Shown here in pieces: positions 30,940 to 39,423 of a DNA stretch of 64,000 nucleotides. The notes beneath the pieces are model-generated. The model searched no databases. It was not told the DNA's origin and saw only the letters and a program-made list of their open reading frames with translations. This DNA comes from Aerococcus suis. GTDB taxonomy: Bacteria > Bacillota > Bacilli > Lactobacillales > Aerococcaceae. Numbering within the stretch: position 1 is the stretch's first letter; every line of letters begins with the position of its first letter. Location of the stretch: the NCBI RefSeq assembly GCF_900176325.1, contig NZ_FWXK01000001.1:296157-360156 (forward strand), read 5' to 3'. Made by a program: the position numbers and the translations under genes.

Positions 30940-31284
30940 TTATTTGTTTAATTCAACAACGCCGTCAACTTCAACAGCTACGCCACCAACTAAACCTTTA
31001 ACTTCAAAGGCACTACGAATTGGTTTAACGTTTTTAAAGAAGTCTTCGTAAGCTTTGTTTGCTTCACCAATTTGTGAGATATCAGTAATAAATAATTGTG
31101 TTTTTACGATATCCTCACGAGAAGCTCCTTCAGTTTCAGCTGCTTTTTCAATAGCTGACAAAGCGCTTAGTGTTTGATCATAAATTGATAAAGTTTTATC
31201 AACTTCACCTTGATCATTTTTTGGTAGTTGACCAGAAACAAATAGGAATCCATTCGCTTTTCTTTCATTAACAAATGCTGACAT
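30940..31284 (-). CDS. ridA: RidA family 2-iminobutanoate/2-iminopropanoate deaminase
   Basis: 114 residues, slightly shorter than usual. GFLFVSGQLP and the catalytic arginine in KPIRSAFEVKGL are present. RidA hydrolyses reactive 2-aminoacrylate/imine formed by PLP dehydratases. Placement directly before dsdA links substrate and scavenger. The transcript starts from TTGACA at 31,349-31,344 (minus strand) with a cre-like site inside the promoter. Confidence 0.92.
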   Translation of the reverse strand: MSAFVNERKANGFLFVSGQLPKNDQGEVDKTLSIYDQTLSALSAIEKAAETEGASREDIVKTQLFITDISQIGEANKAYEDFFKNVKPIRSAFEVKGLVGGVAVEVDGVVELNK

Positions 31285-31324
31285 AACAAACCCCTTTCCT
31301 ACTTATTTACTATAGTGTCAATGT

Positions 31325-31349
31325 ATCATGATAGCGCTCTCGCTGTCAA
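31325..31349 (-). promoter_or_regulatory. ridA-dsdA promoter with overlapping cre-like site
   Basis: On the minus strand TTGACA (31,349-31,344) is followed after 18 bases by TACATT (31,325-31,320). The plus-strand stretch TGATAGCGCTCTCG at 31,329-31,342 matches the cre consensus at 13 of 14 positions and covers the spacer. CcpA binding there would block RNA polymerase. Confidence 0.55.
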
Positions 31350-31390
31350 TAATTTTTTCTTATTATTTTGCCTATTTTAATAAAATATTA

Positions 31391-32413
31391 TTATTTTGCA
31401 GCACTTCTAATTTCTTGTGCGGTTTGAATTGGATAATTACGATATAATTTTGCTCCAATAAATCCAGCCACTGAACTAATTAAAATGACAATTAATGCGG
31501 CTATAATAACTTGCATAAAGTCATTATAAGCAAACATCACAGCAAATCCAGCAATCGGTGTTGCGGTACCTGGTGTATTATTGACTAATCCCATTAAAGC
31601 AATTACGACACCACTCAATGCTCCACCAGCTGCAACCGTGCTCCAAATCGGCAGTGGATTGGACAGAGTCACATCAATTTGTGTTAATGGTTCAATCGCT
31701 ACTGAAATCGTATCTTGATTTGAGCCAAATCTTCTAAAGTGGAACAAGAATAATAGTGTAAAGGATGCTCCCATAGTTGCTAATGCCCCAATAGCCATTG
31801 GTGTTCCTGTTAACCCTAGAATAGCTGTTAACGCCATTGAACTTAATGGTGTTGTTGAGACAACTGGAATAATAGCTCCTAAAATAACTCCCATAACAAT
31901 TGGACTTGTATCGGCAGCAGAAACTAAGATGTCTCCGATTCGTAATAAGGTTGCTTTAACAATTGGATCAATTCCAATCGCTAATAGGCGAGTAATAAAT
32001 GGAATAGCAAGTACGATGGCAATTAAATTTAGTCCTTCTGGTATTTTCTCATCTAAGAATTTCACCACATAACTCGTTAAATAACCTGCGAAAAATCCTG
32101 GTAAAATACCATAACCACCAGCAGCTAATCCAATCATCACAGCGTAAACGGGTTTCACATCTAACGCAAAAGCAACTAATGCGCCGGCCGCTACCCCACT
32201 TAATGATCCTGAAACAGACCCTAATTCACTCAAGAAATCAATTCCAAATAAACTACCTAAAAATGATGAATGAAAGGCTTCTACTAAAAAACTTGCAATG
32301 GCAGCACTAGATAATGCTGATACTGCTTTGTCGCCGCCTGGTGCTTTAAATTTGAAAAGCGATAATAGCGCCAAGACAACAATTAGGAGTATGACTCCGA
32401 ATAATACTTGCAT
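31391..32413 (-). CDS. PTS_EIIC_2 family membrane permease
   Basis: 340 residues with about ten hydrophobic helices. The repeated Gly/Ala-rich helices, TTPLSSMAL and PGTATPIAGFAVMFAYN fit the PTS_EIIC_2 family, sometimes described as a putative toxin-regulator membrane protein. No EIIA or EIIB domains or genes are nearby, so phosphotransferase function is unproven. It lies downstream of the candidate ncRNA and has its own promoter. Confidence 0.8.
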   Translation of the reverse strand: MQVLFGVILLIVVLALLSLFKFKAPGGDKAVSALSSAAIASFLVEAFHSSFLGSLFGIDFLSELGSVSGSLSGVAAGALVAFALDVKPVYAVMIGLAAGGYGILPGFFAGYLTSYVVKFLDEKIPEGLNLIAIVLAIPFITRLLAIGIDPIVKATLLRIGDILVSAADTSPIVMGVILGAIIPVVSTTPLSSMALTAILGLTGTPMAIGALATMGASFTLLFLFHFRRFGSNQDTISVAIEPLTQIDVTLSNPLPIWSTVAAGGALSGVVIALMGLVNNTPGTATPIAGFAVMFAYNDFMQVIIAALIVILISSVAGFIGAKLYRNYPIQTAQEIRSAAK

Positions 32414-32457
32414 ACTTCTCTCTCCTTTTGACCACTTCCGTCATTCGTTATGGTCAT

Positions 32458-32486
32458 AATATAACGCTTACAAATATCACCGTCAA
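32458..32486 (-). promoter_or_regulatory. Promoter of the PTS_EIIC_2 gene
   Basis: On the minus strand TTGACG (32,486-32,481), a 17-base spacer and TATATT (32,463-32,458). The spacer contains TGTAAGCGTTATAT, a 12 of 14 match to a cre site. The remaining stretch 32,487-32,756 is AT-rich with nothing else recognisable. Confidence 0.6.
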
Positions 32487-32756
32487 CAGTTTTTATAAAA
32501 TTATTTATTATTGTGATAAATAATTATTTCTCTAAGAAGATAAAGACCCCTTTTTTACTTTGCCTGTAAGTTTTCTTTTCCTTTCATTTTATGATAAATA
32601 AAGGTTATAAAATAACTTAAAAAACAAAATTGTACCTGACTATATTTTATAAAAGTTATCAATTCGTTTAATTCTTAATTTTACTTTTTCTAATCATTAA
32701 GATAGCTCTTCTCTAATGATAGAAATTTTTTATCATAATCCTAACCGTCATGACAC

Positions 32757-33013
32757 ACAAAAAAGCACTCAAGCTCATCAATACTTGAGTGCTTAACAAG
32801 TAGTTTGCTCGACGCTTAATAGCCTTTGCGGATAACTACTTAATGATTCTCTGGAATCTTAACTAGGAGGTACCATCTCTCACTTATCATCGTTATTATT
32901 TCAAAGATGTATCGACTAGCTAACATTCTTCTCTTAGCTAAAGCTAAGAGTTTGACCGTTTAGGTTCTATAAAGAGCGATGCTCAATATATTACCCCTGC
33001 ATCTCTCTTTACA
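32757..33013 (-). ncRNA. Candidate structured non-coding RNA of unknown class
   Basis: A consensus promoter on the minus strand (TTGACT at 33,047-33,042, 17 bases, TATGAT at 33,024-33,019) starts a transcript of about 255 bases. The transcript contains three clear hairpins: AAAGAGAGATGC with GCATCGCTCTTT, CTCTTAGCT with AGCTAAGAG, and AAGTAGTT with AACTACTT. It ends in a perfect intrinsic terminator (AAGCACTCAAG...CTTGAGTGCTT plus T run, 32,758-32,796). No reading frame of note exists. It is not tmRNA, RNase P, SRP RNA or a T-box by sequence. A divergent 6S RNA or a leader of the gene 340 bases downstream are alternatives. Confidence 0.7.
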
Positions 33014-33050
33014 TTATTATCATATTATGAAACCGCTTTAAAGTCAAGTG

Positions 33051-33404
33051 TTACTTTTCTTCTACTAACCACGTAGGTAGTTCCCGGATGGCATAACGGT
33101 TATCATCTACAAACAAAGGACGCTTAATTAACATCCCATTGTCAGCGAGTAATTCTGCTTTTTCATCAATTGTTAATTCGCTAAAACGATTTTTTAACTG
33201 CAATTCTCGATAACGTTCGCCACTGGTATTAAATAGTTTTCGACTATTTTCACCTTCTGATTCAAGAATCCATTTTAAAGTATCTATTGAAGGGGTTTGC
33301 TCTTTTAAATTTACCCATTGATAATCAATATTTAATTGCGCTAATTTTTCTCGTGCTTTTTTACAAGTTGTACAATTAGGAATTCCATAAACTGTTAACA
33401 TCAT
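33051..33404 (-). CDS. ArsC/Spx family thioredoxin-fold protein
   Basis: 117 residues with NCTTCKKAREKL at residues 10-21 (CxxC redox pair) and the family motif KRPLFVD near residue 95. It belongs to the arsenate reductase-like/Spx/YffB superfamily. The RPL motif is shared by arsenate reductases and Spx, so regulator versus reductase cannot be decided. It starts eight bases after the ECF ATPase gene and is probably its last operon member. Confidence 0.85.
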   Translation of the reverse strand: MMLTVYGIPNCTTCKKAREKLAQLNIDYQWVNLKEQTPSIDTLKWILESEGENSRKLFNTSGERYRELQLKNRFSELTIDEKAELLADNGMLIKRPLFVDDNRYAIRELPTWLVEEK

Positions 33405-33412
33405 TTTCCTCC

Positions 33413-34807
33413 TTAAATCTGAACGACGTGATCACACCAAGTATTTATAAATTCAACATCATGAGTAACAACTAGTAGACGAAATCCTTTTTTTGCTAGA
33501 TAATCTAACAGTTGACCAAATTGTGTCATATGATAGTAGTCTAATCCACTGGTTGGTTCATCAAAAATCAACCATTTTTTCCCAGATAATATCGCTGAAG
33601 CAATCATTACCCGTTGTTTTTGTCCCCCGGATAAACTAGCGGGATGGCGATGTTTTACTGTCGAAAGATTGAGCCAATCTAAAATCTCTTCAGCTTTTTG
33701 GGGATACTTTGCTCCTAAACGGACTTCATTCCAAACGGAATTACTCACTAACTGATAATTGACATCTTGCATCACTAAAAATGCGTTATCCAATCGTTCT
33801 CTAGTCGATATCACCTGATGATTTATTTCAATTGTACCACCTCGTTCAGGCAAAAGGCCAACTAAGGTTTTCACTAACGTGGTCTTCCCTTGGCCATTAG
33901 CTCCTGTTAAAGCTGTTATCCCATATCGAGGAAATCGTAAATTCAAATAACTCTTTATTTTATGATGGTCTCCATATCCAATACTCAGTCGTTTCGTCAC
34001 AATATCTTCTTCATTATCTACTTGGTTAACCAATAAATGGTCTAAAATATTCTTCTGTTGTAATGTCCGTAAACCAAATGACTGTCTTTTTTCCCTAGAA
34101 AGATTCCATAACTCTTGTGGTGATAATTGATGCGTTAGTTTTCCAGCTTCTAAAGTGAATACACGATCTACCAAAGGCATCACCCACGCTAAACGATGTT
34201 CGGCTAAAATAATCGTGGCTCCATCTGCTTTCAATTGACGAAGCATTTCATAAATCTGTTGGACGCTTTCTTCATCTAAATTAGCCGTGATCTCATCAAA
34301 AACATAAACTGAAGGCTTCAAAATCGTAGCTGTCGCAATCGCTAACCGTTGCTTTTCCCCGCCAGATAAATCAAAAATTGATCGCTCAAGTAAAGAAGTT
34401 AAGTGAAAACGTTCAGCAACAAAAGCTACCTGTTGTTCGATTTCTTCAACATCAGTTCCTATATTTTCGAGAGGAAAGGCTAATTCAGAGCGAACGGTGG
34501 TTGCAAAATGTTGACTTTTTGGATTTTGAAAGACAGACCCAACTTCTCCAACATAAGTTTCAATCGGTGTCTCAGTAGTTGCATAACCTAACGTATAGGA
34601 TTCCCCACTAACGACAGCAGGTAAGTAATGAGGAATCAGTCCATTAATCACTTGCGTCAGCGTTGATTTTCCTGATCCACTTATACCTGTTAATAAGACA
34701 CACTCACCAGCTTCAATCGTCATATCTAATCCTTCTAGTGCTGGCGTAGCTTGAGTATTTAAATAATTAACGGTCACATTTTTTCCTTCATAAACTGATG
34801 ACTTCAT
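33413..34807 (-). CDS. ECF transporter double ATPase
   Basis: 464 residues with two ABC ATPase domains. The first has Walker A GISGSGKST, signature LSGGEKQR and FDEITANLD; the second (from about residue 270) has [17 protein letters not shown] and FDEPTSGLD. It is a fused EcfA-EcfA' that powers vitamin or metabolite import with EcfT and an S component. The ATG overlaps the stop of the EcfT gene. Confidence 0.9.
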   Translation of the reverse strand: MKSSVYEGKNVTVNYLNTQATPALEGLDMTIEAGECVLLTGISGSGKSTLTQVINGLIPHYLPAVVSGESYTLGYATTETPIETYVGEVGSVFQNPKSQHFATTVRSELAFPLENIGTDVEEIEQQVAFVAERFHLTSLLERSIFDLSGGEKQRLAIATATILKPSVYVFDEITANLDEESVQQIYEMLRQLKADGATIILAEHRLAWVMPLVDRVFTLEAGKLTHQLSPQELWNLSREKRQSFGLRTLQQKNILDHLLVNQVDNEEDIVTKRLSIGYGDHHKIKSYLNLRFPRYGITALTGANGQGKTTLVKTLVGLLPERGGTIEINHQVISTRERLDNAFLVMQDVNYQLVSNSVWNEVRLGAKYPQKAEEILDWLNLSTVKHRHPASLSGGQKQRVMIASAILSGKKWLIFDEPTSGLDYYHMTQFGQLLDYLAKKGFRLLVVTHDVEFINTWCDHVVQI

Positions 34808-35502
34808 TATATACTCACTCCAATAATTGTTCCTACTATTAGTAGACTACATCCTAAGGCTAAAAAATCTTGAGTCGTCATACATACATCTACCAAACTC
34901 GTTTGTCGTGTCGTTAATCCTAATCCTTTTGTTAAGGCAGCAATTGTTAAATCTTGTGCCACTCGAGAACTATTGATTAAGATTGGAACCAATAAACGTT
35001 CAAATGCTTGGATTGGATGTTTTAATAATGACCATCGATTGGCCAGTATTCCTCGCATTTTGAGAGATTGGCGAATCATTTGATAATCGACTTTAATTGT
35101 CGGATAAAATCGACCGATAACAGCAATAACTACTGTTAATCCTTTAGGTAAATGCCAGTGTTTACACCAAGCCACCCATTCTTCTGAACGAGTCGTCATT
35201 AAAGTATAGACACCAATTAAAATACTTGGCATCATACGTCTTGTTCCATCCGCTAAAAAGGAAAGCATGTAAATAAAGAATGGGTGATTGACTCCAGGCA
35301 TAATCACTAAGTAGACAAAAAGTTGAAGACCATAAATCATTAGTAAACGCCAAAACCACCGTTTAGCGTCGCTGATATAATATAAGCCTAAGAGATAAAC
35401 GACTAAGATGACTTCCATCGCTAACGGTAGGTTAACTATTGATGCAATAAAAACGAAAAGTATTAGAAAGAGTTTGGTCTGTGGTTGCAATGTTATCTTC
35501 AT
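34807..35502 (-). CDS. ECF transporter transmembrane subunit EcfT
   Basis: 231 residues with five or so hydrophobic helices and the coupling helix region IRQSLKMRGI plus a second Ala-Arg-Gly-like segment (TIAALTKGLG). EcfT links the ATPase to the substrate-binding S component. It overlaps both neighbours by one base. Confidence 0.88.
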   Translation of the reverse strand: MKITLQPQTKLFLILFVFIASIVNLPLAMEVILVVYLLGLYYISDAKRWFWRLLMIYGLQLFVYLVIMPGVNHPFFIYMLSFLADGTRRMMPSILIGVYTLMTTRSEEWVAWCKHWHLPKGLTVVIAVIGRFYPTIKVDYQMIRQSLKMRGILANRWSLLKHPIQAFERLLVPILINSSRVAQDLTIAALTKGLGLTTRQTSLVDVCMTTQDFLALGCSLLIVGTIIGVSI

Positions 35503-36098
35503 TAAACAATTCCTGCACGTTTAAAATGTTTTTTCAACAAATACTGACCAAATAAGCCACCAATGATAGACGCAATAAATAATAAAATCAGCACAAGCCA
35601 CCCAGTATTTAAAGAAATCGCCTCAAAGACTGACGCAATATATTCCACATTTTTTCCATCACTAGCTAAGTCATAAGCATAGCGTTCTGGGGCAAAGAAA
35701 AGTGGCCAAATTGGTCCAGTGGGGCCAAAAGAAAATAAAACATAACTGACTAAAGAAACCCACCGATTACGATAATGAAATGGATGATTGATACCATCAG
35801 ATAAAAATCCAAAAATAATTGCCGGAAGAATAGCTAAAGGAAATCGTCCACTGACCAGAAAGAAAATCCCCATTACTAAGGCCATCGTAAAAATCATACC
35901 AAATTTAGGAACTTTAGCATGTGCTAGCATAAATACCGGACCCGATAATAGCGCTGAAACCACAGGAATATAAACATACGAGTATCCTGGAATAATAAAT
36001 ACACAAAGTAAGGCCGAAATGCCTACCATAATAAAATACAACAAACTATATAATCCTATCGAAATCCAATCACTTGGTGCTAACCGACGTCTTTCCAC
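35502..36098 (-). CDS. ECF transporter S component, MptS-like (Trep_Strep family)
   Basis: 198 residues, six predicted helices. The sequence SVVSALLSGPVFML-like region, KFGMIFTMALVMGIFFL and AIIFGFLSDGI fit the Trep_Strep/MptS substrate-binding membrane family. The substrate cannot be assigned. It is the first gene of the ECF operon with its own promoter region upstream; I saw no riboswitch there. Confidence 0.8.
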   Translation of the reverse strand: MERRRLAPSDWISIGLYSLLYFIMVGISALLCVFIIPGYSYVYIPVVSALLSGPVFMLAHAKVPKFGMIFTMALVMGIFFLVSGRFPLAILPAIIFGFLSDGINHPFHYRNRWVSLVSYVLFSFGPTGPIWPLFFAPERYAYDLASDGKNVEYIASVFEAISLNTGWLVLILLFIASIIGGLFGQYLLKKHFKRAGIV

Positions 36099-36174
36099 GA
36101 TAAAAATCCTCTCTAATAACTTTTTTCGCTCTCATTATACATGATTTGTTATGTAAGTAAAAATATCTCACTAA

Positions 36175-36213
36175 AAAAGAGCAATAATAAGCGATGACTT
36201 ATCATTGCTCTAC
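36175..36213 (-). terminator. Terminator after the esterase gene
   Basis: Stem AGAGCAATAATAAG pairing with CTTATCATTGCTCT, T run on the minus strand. Confidence 0.78.
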
Positions 36214-36229
36214 AAGTATTATTCTGCCA

Positions 36230-37060
36230 TTAGCTTAGATGCTGACTTAGGAAATCAATATGTTCTTCAATAAAAGTGGCAATCGTATAGTAAGAATGGT
36301 CATATCCTTCAACTTTATGATACTCAACTGTCGCATGACTCTTTTCAGCCGCATCTAGAAAAGCTGTTTCTTGTAACTGCTCAGGATAAAACTCATCAGC
36401 TGTTCCTTGAGTAATTAAAATTGGTGGAACACTATCTTGCTGTACCAATTTTACTGGATCAACCGTCTCCCATACTTTTTGGTCAGTTCCTAAGTAAGCA
36501 GATAGAATTTTTTTACCCCATGGAACATTGGTCAAATCAGTAATGGGGGCAAATGCTGAAATCGCTTGGAAACGATTTGGTTGGCGTAACCCAATCATTA
36601 AGGCTCCATAACCTCCCATAGAATGTCCCATAATGGCTTCTTTACCATTAAATTGAGGCAGTTGACTCTTCACTAGTTCAGATAACTCTTCCGTAATATA
36701 ATCATACATTTGGAAATGGTCTTTCCATGGTGCTTGAGTCGCATTTAAATAAAAACTTGCCCCTTGTCCCAAATCAAAAGCTTCATCATCTGCAATCGCA
36801 TCGCCTCGAGGAGAAGTATCGGGAATCACAATCGCTACTTTGTGAGCTTGGGCATATTTTTGAAATTGTCCTTTAGTCGCAAAGTTTTGATCGTTACACG
36901 TTAAGCCGGATAACCACCAAATTAACGGAACCGTTTCATCTTCACCTATATTGGGCATAAATAACGAATAGACCATTTGGCAATTTAAGACTTTCGAATC
37001 ATGTTGATAACGAATTTGACGTCCAGAAAAAACGCGTTTTTCTTCTAAAAATTCAACCAT
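36230..37060 (-). CDS. fghA: S-formylglutathione hydrolase
   Basis: 276 residues of the esterase D family: the oxyanion region WWLSGLTCNDQNF, the nucleophile elbow GHSMGGYGA near residue 145, and late catalytic Asp (GTADEFYP) and His (YDHSYYT). It hydrolyses S-formylglutathione to formate and glutathione, the second step of formaldehyde detoxification. The start codon lies nine bases after the dehydrogenase stop. Confidence 0.92.
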   Translation of the reverse strand: MVEFLEEKRVFSGRQIRYQHDSKVLNCQMVYSLFMPNIGEDETVPLIWWLSGLTCNDQNFATKGQFQKYAQAHKVAIVIPDTSPRGDAIADDEAFDLGQGASFYLNATQAPWKDHFQMYDYITEELSELVKSQLPQFNGKEAIMGHSMGGYGALMIGLRQPNRFQAISAFAPITDLTNVPWGKKILSAYLGTDQKVWETVDPVKLVQQDSVPPILITQGTADEFYPEQLQETAFLDAAEKSHATVEYHKVEGYDHSYYTIATFIEEHIDFLSQHLS

Positions 37061-37069
37061 CGAATCCTC

Positions 37070-38179
37070 CTATTCAAATACTAAAATATCACGTAACGAT
37101 TTTCCTGCTTCTTGTAATTCAATGGCTTCATTAATCTCATCAAATGACATCCGATGAGTAATAAACGGATCTAAGTCAATTAACCCATTCATATAATCTT
37201 TAATGACTTTTGGTAATCCAGAACGTCCTTGAACGCCTCCAAATGAAGATCCTTTCCATTCACGACCAGTAATCATTTGGAATGGACGGGTAGAGACTTT
37301 TTCTTGACCAGAAGCGACACCCATAATGACAGATTGACCCCAACCTTTGTGGGTACATTCTAGTCCCGCATTCATCGTTTCAGTATGGCCAACACAGACG
37401 AAACTGTAATCAACCCCACCATCTGTTAAATCAACAATATAATCTTGGATAGGTTCATCAATTTTATCGGAATTAATAAAATCAGTCGCTCCAAAGGCTT
37501 TAGCTATTTTTGCTTTATCATCATTAATGTCGACTGCAATAATTCGTTCGGCTTTTAAGGTTTTTAGCATTTGAATCGCTGCTAAACCAAGTGTCCCGAT
37601 ACCAAAGACTGCAGCAGTTGCCCCTTCTTCAACTTGCGCATCATTTTTTACTGCACCTAATCCAGTCGTCACACCACAACCCAATAAGGCAACTTTATCT
37701 TCAGGAGCTCCCTCAGGAATCTTAGCTACAGAAATATCCGCTAGTACAGTAAATTCAGAAAAAGTAGACGTTCCCATAAAGTGATAAATCGGTTCGCCTT
37801 TATAAGAGAAACGTGTCGTTCCATCTGGCATAACGCCTTCACCTTGGGTATCAGAAATGGCAGAGCAGAAATTCAAACCTTTTTTACAATATTCACATTC
37901 GCCACACTCTGGTTTCCATAATGGAATGACTTTATCGCCAACTTCGACGTTCGTCACTCCTTCGCCGACTTTATATACCGTTCCTGTTGCTTCGTGTCCT
38001 AAAATACACGGAAATTTTCCTGATGGATCATTACCAGATAGTGTATAGATATCGGTATGACAGACTGACGTATAGTCAATTTTCACCATAACTTCATGTG
38101 CTTTAGGATCTTCAACATCAATCTCAACAATTTCTAATGGTTTTCCGGGTTCAAAAGCCACTGCTGCTTTACTTTTCAT
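37070..38179 (-). CDS. adhC: S-(hydroxymethyl)glutathione dehydrogenase / class III alcohol dehydrogenase
   Basis: 369 residues of zinc-dependent medium-chain dehydrogenases. Catalytic zinc is held by CHTD near residue 40 and GHEATG; the structural zinc has four cysteines in CGECEYCKKGLNFC; NAD binding is at GIGTLGLAAIQ. It oxidises the formaldehyde-glutathione adduct to S-formylglutathione. It forms an operon with the hydrolase gene. Confidence 0.92.
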   Translation of the reverse strand: MKSKAAVAFEPGKPLEIVEIDVEDPKAHEVMVKIDYTSVCHTDIYTLSGNDPSGKFPCILGHEATGTVYKVGEGVTNVEVGDKVIPLWKPECGECEYCKKGLNFCSAISDTQGEGVMPDGTTRFSYKGEPIYHFMGTSTFSEFTVLADISVAKIPEGAPEDKVALLGCGVTTGLGAVKNDAQVEEGATAAVFGIGTLGLAAIQMLKTLKAERIIAVDINDDKAKIAKAFGATDFINSDKIDEPIQDYIVDLTDGGVDYSFVCVGHTETMNAGLECTHKGWGQSVIMGVASGQEKVSTRPFQMITGREWKGSSFGGVQGRSGLPKVIKDYMNGLIDLDPFITHRMSFDEINEAIELQEAGKSLRDILVFE

Positions 38180-38269
38180 TGTTCTCTCTCCTTCATTCGA
38201 ACTGTCAATTTATATACGTTTATTATCTCAGGGGCCCTATCGTTTAGCAAATGAAATGGTCAATAATAA

Positions 38270-38306
38270 AAAGACCTGGTGATTAAACAATCCCCCAGGT
38301 CTTACT
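38270..38306 (-). terminator. Terminator after degV
   Basis: Perfect stem AAGACCTGG...CCAGGTCTT, followed on the minus strand by a T run. The region between it and adhC (38,180-38,269) presumably holds the adhC promoter. Confidence 0.8.
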
Positions 38307-38317
38307 TATTTGGTTGA

Positions 38318-39190
38318 TTAATCGATTTCAGGAAGGTAAATGTACGCATACATATCTTCACCAAGTTGCGTTCCTAAAACAATCGTAATATTTTCTTCAA
38401 TCACATCAATAGCCTCAGGATATTTTTCGCGGAGCATTTGCGCTTTTTCTTTAGCCGTGTCATGAATATTCGCATGAACAACCGCTAAACGATAAGCCAT
38501 CCCTGCTTCTTTTTTAATATAACCATCGATAATCTTATCCATAGCTTGGCGAACACGTTTTTTACCACGTGCAATTTTTTCAGCTGCTATTTTTCCATGA
38601 TAAACACTAAAAACGGCTCCTACTTTGAGAACACCAGCTAATTTCCCACTAATATGGCTAATCCGTCCACCTTTAACAAAATTAGTAACATCATGAATGG
38701 CACCAAAAACTTTGGTATGCTCAATTAAAACTTGTAATTTATCAAGGATGGTTTCATTGCTATAACCTGCTTGATACCATTTCAAGGTATGTTCTACCAT
38801 ATTTTTAACGCCGTAGCTTCCTGTTCCAGTATCTACTATATAAATGTCTAAATCGTCTTCATAATCATCCGCAATCATTTTAGCCGTTTGATAAGTACCC
38901 GAAATTTGTGACGCAATCGGGAAAACCATTACCGAATCATAACCTGCCTGTTTAATCGCATCAAATTGATTGACGAAATCTTGAGGGGACGGTTGACTAG
39001 TCGTTGGCAACGTGTCACTCGTACGCATTTTATCGTAAAAAGCTCCCATCTTACTTTCATCCCAAGTATCTGTAAACATCAAGCCGTCATCTTCAAAATA
39101 AACATTTAAATTCACTTGATAAATATCTTTGTGATGGTATAGCTCTTTTCCAATATTGGCAGTACTATCAACTAATATAGCCCGTTTCAT
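38318..39190 (-). CDS. DegV family fatty acid-binding protein
   Basis: 290 residues: VDSTANIGKEL at the N-terminus, DTLPTTSQPSP and ISGTYQTA as lipid-contacting motifs, and FVKGGRIS in the middle. DegV (FakB-type) proteins bind fatty acids and present them to the FakA kinase. It has its own terminator and is monocistronic. Confidence 0.92.
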   Translation of the reverse strand: MKRAILVDSTANIGKELYHHKDIYQVNLNVYFEDDGLMFTDTWDESKMGAFYDKMRTSDTLPTTSQPSPQDFVNQFDAIKQAGYDSVMVFPIASQISGTYQTAKMIADDYEDDLDIYIVDTGTGSYGVKNMVEHTLKWYQAGYSNETILDKLQVLIEHTKVFGAIHDVTNFVKGGRISHISGKLAGVLKVGAVFSVYHGKIAAEKIARGKKRVRQAMDKIIDGYIKKEAGMAYRLAVVHANIHDTAKEKAQMLREKYPEAIDVIEENITIVLGTQLGEDMYAYIYLPEID

Positions 39191-39308
39191 TTAACACCCT
39201 CCAAAGTCTACATCTCGACGCTTCATTATAATGTCTCTATTTTACCGTAAGTGTTTCCAGTATAAAAGAGACAATCAAAAGAAATGTGTTAACTTAAATT
39301 CCAATTAA

Positions 39309-39342
39309 TTCACAAAGTTTGTGAAAAAGTAAACGTTCACAT
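39309..39342. promoter_or_regulatory. Inverted repeats upstream of nox
   Basis: TTCACAAAGTTTGTGAA (39,309-39,325) is a 17-base palindrome, and TTCACAT follows at 39,336-39,342. The half-sites resemble those of the NADH-sensing repressor Rex, but the spacing does not (see rejected items). It is a likely operator of an unidentified regulator. Confidence 0.4.
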
Positions 39343-39361
39343 TTTATTCAAAATATTTTCT

Positions 39362-39390
39362 TTGGAATAATTCTAAGATTGCGGTAAAAT
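39362..39390 (+). promoter_or_regulatory. Promoter of nox
   Basis: TTGGAA, 17 bases, then TAAAAT. Transcription would begin near 39,397, ahead of AGGAGG and the ATG at 39,424. Confidence 0.55.
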
Positions 39391-39423
39391 GTCCATAGAA
39401 TATATATTTAGGAGGATTAACAC

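Noticed and set aside
32757..33013. Known riboswitch (lysine, c-di-AMP, M-box, SAM, FMN, TPP) or T-box
   Set aside because: None of their core motifs is present. A TGGTACC string recalls a T-box, but no antiterminator pairing region precedes the terminator.
39309..39342. Rex operator before nox
   Set aside because: Rex sites are TTGTGAA-N4-TTCACAA. Here TTCACAA precedes TTGTGAA, and the next TTCACAT is ten bases away, so order and spacing do not fit. I kept it only as a generic palindrome.
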